Shown here: one piece after another, positions 59,823 through 64,000 of the stretch
Layout: each line of letters begins with the position of its first letter
How positions within the stretch are numbered: the stretch's first letter is position 1
Source: Pollutimonas sp. M17
GTDB taxonomy: Bacteria > Pseudomonadota > Gammaproteobacteria > Burkholderiales > Burkholderiaceae_B
Length of the DNA: 64,000 nt
Assembly (NCBI RefSeq): GCF_025836975.1
Contig: NZ_CP107548.1
Coordinates: forward strand, 2,604,001 to 2,668,000
Direction: 5' to 3'
Made by a program: the position numbers and the translations under genes
Notes under the pieces: generated by a model
The model's database searches: none
Told to the model about the DNA's origin: nothing
The model's input: only the letters and a program-made list of their open reading frames with translations

Positions 59823-59865
59823 CGACTGCGGATTTATGGTGTCGCGCAATGAACCTGCGCAGTCG
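59823..59865 (+). promoter_or_regulatory. Inverted repeat in pqq leader
   Basis: cgactgcg at 59823-59830 and cgcagtcg at 59858-59865 are exact inverted repeats with a 27-nt loop, located between the candidate promoter and pqqA, so they would lie in the 5' leader of the mRNA or serve as a regulator site near the transcription start. Confidence 0.45.
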
Positions 59866-59906
59866 GCGTCGCGTTCATACTATTTAACTTTTATACAGGA
59901 GATACT

Positions 59907-59981
59907 ATGAAATGGACCAAACCAGCATTTCGCGATCTGCGCTTCGGCTTTGAAATCACCATGTACATTGCCAATCGCTGA
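59907..59981 (+). CDS. pqqA: PQQ precursor peptide PqqA
   Basis: 24-residue peptide beginning MKWTKPAF and containing EITMY, in which Glu16 and Tyr20 (spacing E-x3-Y) are the residues cross-linked by PqqE to form the pyrroloquinoline quinone skeleton. AGGAG lies 7 nt before the ATG. Too short for usual gene finders, but the match to the PqqA family and the pqqB-E genes immediately behind it leave little doubt. Ends 57 bp before pqqB. Confidence 0.95.
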   Translation: MKWTKPAFRDLRFGFEITMYIANR

Positions 59982-60038
59982 CACGATACGCATGCCACCA
60001 ACGACGCGGCGCTGGCGCAAGCTACCGCCGCGTAATTC

Positions 60039-60965
60039 ATGATGAAAATCCTGGTTCTCGGATCGGCGGCGGGCGGCGGGTTTCCGCAATGGAACTGCAA
60101 CTGCCCGAACTGCCAGGGCGTGCGCAAGGGCAGCATACGGGCTCACGCCCGCACACAGTCGTCCATCGCCGTGTCCAGCGACGGCGTCGATTGGATCCTC
60201 ATCAACGCCTCGCCCGACATCCTGAGCCAGATCCGCGCGAATCCGGCCTTGCAGCCCGAGCGCGGGACGCGCGACACCGGCATACGCGCCGTCGTTCTCA
60301 TGGACGCGCAAATCGACCATGTCACGGGCCTGCTCATGCTGCGCGAAGGCCGGCCCTTGCCACTGTACTGCACGGCGTCGGTATGGGACGACCTGTCCAA
60401 CGGCCTGCCGCTGGCCAAGGTGCTGTCCCATTACTGCGGCCTGCTATGGCAGCCCCTGCCCGCCCATCGATCCGCGCACGAGCCCTGTATCCGGATTCCG
60501 GGCTTCGACGATATCGGTTTCACGCCCCTGAGCCTGAAAAGCAAGGCGCCGCCTTATTCGCCGAAGCGCGATACTCCGGGCGCCGACGACAACATCGGCC
60601 TGCTCATCGAGGACAGGACCACCGGTCGAAAACTGTTCTATGCCCCTGGACTCGCCGAAATAGAGCCGCATGTCGATGAAGCCATGCGCATGGCCGACTG
60701 TGTGCTGGTGGACGGCACATTATGGACGGAAGACGAAATGATACGGCTCGGGCTGTCCCGGAAAACCGCGTCCGACATGGGCCATCTGCCGCAATCGGGC
60801 CCCAATGGCATGATGGCCGCGCTGGACGCACTGGGTACGCGGCGCAAGATCCTCATCCACATCAACAACAGCAACCCCATACTGAATGAGGATTCGCAAG
60901 AAGCCTCGATACTGAAAAACCACGGCATTGAAACCGCCTTCGACGGGATGGAGATAAACCTGTGA
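60039..60965 (+). CDS. pqqB: PQQ biosynthesis protein PqqB (metallo-beta-lactamase fold hydroxylase)
   Basis: 308 residues. N-terminal [20 protein letters not shown] holds the structural zinc cysteines, and [14 protein letters not shown] corresponds to the metal-binding loop region of the beta-lactamase fold. PqqB is an iron-dependent hydroxylase acting on the tyrosine-derived intermediate. Start ATG 60039 or 60042 (tandem Met); no clear ribosome site. It overlaps pqqC by 4 nt. Confidence 0.96.
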   Translation: MMKILVLGSAAGGGFPQWNCNCPNCQGVRKGSIRAHARTQSSIAVSSDGVDWILINASPDILSQIRANPALQPERGTRDTGIRAVVLMDAQIDHVTGLLMLREGRPLPLYCTASVWDDLSNGLPLAKVLSHYCGLLWQPLPAHRSAHEPCIRIPGFDDIGFTPLSLKSKAPPYSPKRDTPGADDNIGLLIEDRTTGRKLFYAPGLAEIEPHVDEAMRMADCVLVDGTLWTEDEMIRLGLSRKTASDMGHLPQSGPNGMMAALDALGTRRKILIHINNSNPILNEDSQEASILKNHGIETAFDGMEINL

Positions 60966-61681
60966 ATACACCCGCAGAGCCGCTGCGCCTGGCCGAGAAC
61001 ACCCCCTGGAATCGCCAGGAGTTCGAAGCGCAATTGCGCGCCAAAGGCGCCGGCTACCATATTCATCATCCCTTCAACGTGAAAATGAACGAGGGCCGGC
61101 TGCGCCCGGATCAGATACGCGCCTGGGTGGCCAATCGCTTTTACTACCAGATACGCATACCGCAAAAAGACGCCGCCATCATTGCCAACTGTCCCGACCG
61201 CGACACACGCCGCAAATGGGTGCGGCGCATCCTGGATCACGACGGCTACGACGGCCACGAGGGCGGCATCGAAGCCTGGGTCAGGCTGGGCGAGGCCACA
61301 GGCATACCGCGCGACGACCTGCTCTCGCTGAAGCTGCTGGTGCCGGGCGTGCGGTTTGCGGTCGATGCCTACGTCAACTTCGCCCGCCAGGCCCCCTGGC
61401 AGGAGGCGGTATGTTCGTCGCTGACTGAAATGTTCGCGCCGCAGATCCATAAGGATCGCCTCGCCAACTGGCCGCAGCACTATCCCTGGATACAGGCGGA
61501 AGGCCTGCATTATTTCCGCAGCCGCATCCCTCTGGCGGAGCGCGATGTGGAGCATGGCCTGCATGTCACGCTGGACTACTTCACCACGCGCCCGCAACAG
61601 ATGCGCGCGCTGGAGATCCTGCAGTTCAAGCTCGACATACTCTGGACCATGCTCGATGCCATTGAAAAAGCCCATCCCTAG
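60962..61681 (+). CDS. pqqC: Pyrroloquinoline-quinone synthase PqqC
   Basis: 239 residues, heme-oxygenase-like helical fold. Family hallmarks [32 protein letters not shown] and [17 protein letters not shown] are intact, including the active-site His and Arg regions. It catalyses the final cofactor-less eight-electron oxidation and ring closure to PQQ. The GTG start at 60962 overlaps the pqqB stop by 4 nt (GTGA). Confidence 0.96.
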   Translation: MNTPAEPLRLAENTPWNRQEFEAQLRAKGAGYHIHHPFNVKMNEGRLRPDQIRAWVANRFYYQIRIPQKDAAIIANCPDRDTRRKWVRRILDHDGYDGHEGGIEAWVRLGEATGIPRDDLLSLKLLVPGVRFAVDAYVNFARQAPWQEAVCSSLTEMFAPQIHKDRLANWPQHYPWIQAEGLHYFRSRIPLAERDVEHGLHVTLDYFTTRPQQMRALEILQFKLDILWTMLDAIEKAHP

Positions 61682-61700
61682 CCCCTTTGCCGGAGCCATT

Positions 61701-61964
61701 ATGAATCCGCTGCCGCAAGCCCCTCAACTATCGACGCTGTTCCGGCTTCAGTGGGAAGAGGCGCAAAACAGCTATGTGCTGCTCTATCCGGAAGGCATGG
61801 TGCAGTTGAACTCCAGCGCGGCCGAAATCCTGAAGCGCTGCGACGGTGTGCGCGATGTTTCCGGCATCGTCGCCGATCTTGAAAGCGCCTTTTCCGAAAG
61901 CGGCCTGCGGCCCGACGTGGAAGAGTTCCTGCGCGCCGCGCTGGAACGAGGCTGGATACGCTGA
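61701..61964 (+). CDS. pqqD: PQQ biosynthesis peptide chaperone PqqD
   Basis: 87 residues. Winged-helix RRE-type fold with the family pattern FRLQWEEAQNSYVLLYPEGM, VQLNSSAAEILKRCDG and a C-terminal helical half. PqqD binds PqqA and presents it to PqqE. Start MNPLPQ has GGAG upstream; it lies 19 bp after pqqC. Confidence 0.94.
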   Translation: MNPLPQAPQLSTLFRLQWEEAQNSYVLLYPEGMVQLNSSAAEILKRCDGVRDVSGIVADLESAFSESGLRPDVEEFLRAALERGWIR

Positions 61965-61978
61965 ATGGCCGAATCGAC

Positions 61979-63160
61979 GTGAACGCCCTCTCCATGCCCC
62001 CCGCGATCGACCCTCCGCTTTGGCTGTTGGCGGAACTGACGTACAAATGCCCTCTGCATTGCGCGTTCTGCTACAACCCCACCAACTATGCGCAGAATCG
62101 GGACGAGCTGAGTACAGGCCAGTGGCTGGATGTGCTGCGACAGGCGCGGGCGCTGGGCGCGGCGCAACTGGGCTTTTCGGGCGGCGAACCGCTGCAGCGC
62201 GACGACCTGGAAGATCTGGTGGCCGAAGGGCACCGCCTGGGTTTCTACACCAACCTCATCACCTCCGGCGTGGGGCTGACCGAGACCCGGATCGCCCACA
62301 TGAAGGAAGCCGGACTGGATCACATACAGCTGTCCTTTCAGGACTCGACCCGGGAAATGAACGATTTCCTGTCCAGCACCAAGACCTTCGACCTGAAAAT
62401 GCGCGTCGCCGGCCTGATCAAGCAGTACGGCTATCCCATGGTGCTGAACGTGGTGCTGCACCGCTACAACCTGGACCACGTGGGCCGCATCATCGAGATG
62501 GCCGCCGCCATGAAAGTGGAATACCTGGAACTGGCCAATACCCAGTATTACGGCTGGGGCTTGGCGAACCGGGCGCTTCTGATGCCGACGCGCGAACAGC
62601 TGGCGCGGGCCGAAGCCACCGTCAATGCCTACCGCCGCGAGTTCGGACACAGCATGCGCATACTGTTTGTCGTTCCGGACTACTTCGAAACCAGGCCCAA
62701 GGCCTGTATGAACGGCTGGGGATCGGTTTTCCTGGGAATATCGCCGGACGGGACCGCCCTGCCCTGCCATGCGGCGCGGACCCTGCCGGACATCGAGTTT
62801 CCCAATGTAGCCACCGACAGCCTGCGCCACATCTGGTACGACAGCGATGCGTTCAACAAATACCGGGGCGATGCCTGGATGAAAGAGCCTTGCCGCGACT
62901 GCCCCGAGAAAACGAAAGACTTCGGCGGCTGCCGCTGCCAGGCTTATGCCTTGACCGGCGATGCAGCCAATGCGGATCCGGTATGCGATAAATCGCAGCA
63001 TCACGACCTGGTCGAAGACGCCGTCCGGCAGGCTCAGGCGGCCAATGATTCAGCGCATGAACAGCCCCTGCTGTTTCGCAGCGATGCGAATTCGAAGCGA
63101 TTCGCTGCGCCATCGCCGAAATCTTCAAGCCACGAGGTAAAAGCGGCCCACCAGGAATGA
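61979..63160 (+). CDS. pqqE: PqqA peptide cyclase PqqE (radical SAM/SPASM)
   Basis: 393 residues. Radical-SAM motif CPLHCAFC (Cys24, Cys28, Cys31) and SPASM auxiliary-cluster cysteines CHAARTLPD, CRDCPEKTKDFGGCRC and VCDKSQHH near 340-370. It forms the Glu-Tyr carbon-carbon bond in PqqA. GTG at 61979 is the likely start; ATG 61994 is an alternative. The last ~25 residues (after the SPASM region) form a Ser/Lys/Ala-rich tail. A separate pqqF protease gene is not present nearby. Confidence 0.95.
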   Translation: MNALSMPPAIDPPLWLLAELTYKCPLHCAFCYNPTNYAQNRDELSTGQWLDVLRQARALGAAQLGFSGGEPLQRDDLEDLVAEGHRLGFYTNLITSGVGLTETRIAHMKEAGLDHIQLSFQDSTREMNDFLSSTKTFDLKMRVAGLIKQYGYPMVLNVVLHRYNLDHVGRIIEMAAAMKVEYLELANTQYYGWGLANRALLMPTREQLARAEATVNAYRREFGHSMRILFVVPDYFETRPKACMNGWGSVFLGISPDGTALPCHAARTLPDIEFPNVATDSLRHIWYDSDAFNKYRGDAWMKEPCRDCPEKTKDFGGCRCQAYALTGDAANADPVCDKSQHHDLVEDAVRQAQAANDSAHEQPLLFRSDANSKRFAAPSPKSSSHEVKAAHQE

Positions 63161-63199
63161 CATGGCGGCTCCGCGACGCATCGCCATCGCCGAAATCTT
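63108..63199 (+). repeat. 18-nt direct repeat across the pqqE end
   Basis: cgccatcgccgaaatctt occurs exactly at 63108-63125 (inside the pqqE tail) and again at 63182-63199 (just downstream), 74 nt apart. It is a small duplication whose origin is unknown; it lies about 100 bp from the tRNA 3' end. Confidence 0.75.
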
Positions 63200-63218
63200 T
63201 GCCCGTGTCATCGGCAAC

Positions 63219-63254
63219 AAAAAACCCGCAGGACACGAATGGTCATGCGGGTTT
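63219..63254 (-). terminator. Intrinsic terminator after tRNA-Leu (also downstream of pqqE)
   Basis: aaacccgca at 63222-63230 pairs with tgcgggttt at 63246-63254; on the minus strand the stem is followed by a run of six T, giving a strong rho-independent terminator 45 nt past the tRNA 3' end. On the plus strand the T-tract is only tttc, so it may also slow transcription leaving pqqE. Confidence 0.85.
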
Positions 63255-63298
63255 CTGGTACTTCATCAGCCGTTGCGCAACGATCTGATTTCATGCTC

Positions 63299-63383
63299 TG
63301 GTGCCGACGGCGAGACTCGAACTCGCACAGCTTTCGCCACTACCCCCTCAAGATAGCGTGTCTACCAATTCCACCACGTCGGC
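63299..63383 (-). tRNA. tRNA-Leu (anticodon GAG)
   Basis: 85 nt including encoded CCA. The 7-bp acceptor stem is GCCGACG/CGTCGGC with discriminator A. The anticodon stem CTATC/GGTAG encloses loop TTGAGGG, giving anticodon GAG (reads CUC/CUU). A long class II variable arm (around GGCGAAAGC) and T-arm GCGAGTTCGAGTCTCGC are present. Lies just downstream of secG on the same strand, the arrangement usual in betaproteobacteria. Confidence 0.95.
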
Positions 63384-63464
63384 TTGCAAAGACCGGTATT
63401 CTAGCATGAAATTTTCGTCCAACTTCCTGCCCGGCCGGCCTGCGCCGCATGCCTGCGGCTACCC

Positions 63465-63941
63465 TTATTTGCCTGCGGCGGGCGCAGGTTCAGCGGGGGT
63501 CTCGGGCGCGGCGGGAACGGCCGGCACTTCGGCCGACGCCGCAGGAGTCGGCTGCTCGGGCGCCGCGGCGGGCGCGGGTGCCGACGGCACCGCCGAGCCC
63601 GTCGGCGCCCCGGGCACCGAAGGCACGTCGGAGCCGACGGCGGGCGCCGGCTTGTCCTGGAAGCCTTGCATCACGCCGCCATCGATGATGGATTTCCCGC
63701 CGGGATGGTGAGCCACATAGGCCAGGCCGGCGGTCGACGCGAAGAAGACGATGGCCGCCCACTTGGTGGTGCGCGACAGGAAGTTGGCAGCGCCCGTGGC
63801 GCCGAAGAGGCTACCCGCGGAACCGCCGCCGAACGACGAGCCCATGTCGGCGCCCTTGCCTTGCTGCAGCAGGACCAGCACGATGATGCTCAACGAAGAC
63901 AGAACCTGAATGGCCAGGAGGACAGGTGACAACCATTGCAT
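63465..63941 (-). CDS. secG: Preprotein translocase subunit SecG
   Basis: 158 residues. Two transmembrane helices (AIQVLSSLSIIVLVLLQQGKG and TKWAAIVFFASTAGLAYVA) around the conserved cytoplasmic GKGADMGSSFGGGSAGSLFG, which defines SecG. The C-terminal ~75 residues are an Ala/Pro/Ser/Glu low-complexity extension longer than in E. coli (110 residues). It aids SecA cycling at SecYEG. It starts 16 bp after tpiA and is followed by tRNA-Leu. Confidence 0.95.
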   Translation of the reverse strand: MQWLSPVLLAIQVLSSLSIIVLVLLQQGKGADMGSSFGGGSAGSLFGATGAANFLSRTTKWAAIVFFASTAGLAYVAHHPGGKSIIDGGVMQGFQDKPAPAVGSDVPSVPGAPTGSAVPSAPAPAAAPEQPTPAASAEVPAVPAAPETPAEPAPAAGK

Positions 63942-63957
63942 GAAAAAACTCCGAGGC

Positions 63958-64000
63958 CTATGCGGCCGCTATACGTAAAAATTCTTCCGCCACCAGCGAT
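63958..64000 (-). CDS. tpiA: Triose-phosphate isomerase, C-terminal end only
   Basis: Only the last 13 codons and the stop lie in the window; they read SLVAEEFLRIAAA, the usual TpiA C-terminal helix, and the position directly before secG matches the common tpiA-secG pair. Confidence 0.8.
   Translation of the reverse strand, partial: SLVAEEFLRIAAA

Noticed and set aside
63175-63300. Integration site of a genomic island at the tRNA-Leu 3' end
   Set aside because: No integrase gene and no second copy of the tRNA 3' end seen near 45.4 kb, so a classical island is not supported.
63162-63356. 64-codon plus-strand frame between pqqE and the tRNA
   Set aside because: It runs through a terminator hairpin and into the antisense of tRNA-Leu.

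Overview
The window is a GC-rich chromosomal segment of a betaproteobacterium, most likely in the Alcaligenaceae (Bordetella, Achromobacter, Pusillimonas and relatives). The evidence is protein content and gene order: a RisA/RisS-like two-component pair, a fused TsaB-RimI gene, smc-zipA-ligA, AhpC-AhpD, a Bordetella-type general porin beside nuoA, and DUF2818 directly after nuoN. Almost all of it is protein-coding. I found one tRNA gene and no rRNA, CRISPR array, insertion sequence, integrase or phage gene.

Region by region: (1) 1-7412 holds the 5' portion of a peptide-type ABC substrate-binding lipoprotein gene, a membrane-anchored thermonuclease, AidB, CorA, an acyl-CoA dehydrogenase and a DUF423 membrane protein. 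(2) 7712-16881 holds ligA, zipA and smc on the minus strand, then lplT on the plus strand and a family-4 uracil-DNA glycosylase that shares a transcript with tsaB-rimI (to 18143). (3) 18507-30170 holds the OmpR/EnvZ-like pair, ahpC-ahpD, ispD-ispF, mfd, serB and a large DUF3772/MscS channel. (4) 30052-45343 holds DUF2818 and the complete 14-gene nuoA-N respiratory complex I operon, all on the minus strand.

(5) 45725-63160 is the most accessory-looking part. It holds a general porin; a four-gene imelysin / di-heme oxidoreductase / imelysin-like / DUF1513 operon with a good Fur-box candidate in front; a solitary amino-acid-type ABC ATPase; a 5-dehydro-4-deoxyglucarate dehydratase with its own palindromic operator candidate; a Ku-LigD non-homologous end-joining pair; a short-chain dehydrogenase; an unrecognised proline-rich small protein; and pqqABCDE, including the 24-residue PqqA precursor. 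(6) 63299-64000 holds tRNA-Leu(GAG), secG and the last codons of tpiA. From memory of other betaproteobacteria, tpiA-secG-tRNA-Leu often sits directly before nuoA, so regions 5 and 6 together suggest that about 18 kb was inserted or rearranged between them.

Functionally the window mixes housekeeping (replication, segregation, repair, isoprenoid and serine synthesis, complex I, protein export) with niche functions: iron-responsive periplasmic proteins, PQQ cofactor synthesis, sugar-acid catabolism, peroxide defence and NHEJ. The best candidate for an under-described system is the Fur-boxed imelysin/di-heme/DUF1513 operon at 47328-52533. Translation starts were moved from the longest possible frame wherever ribosome-binding sites, homologue starts or signal peptides argued for it.
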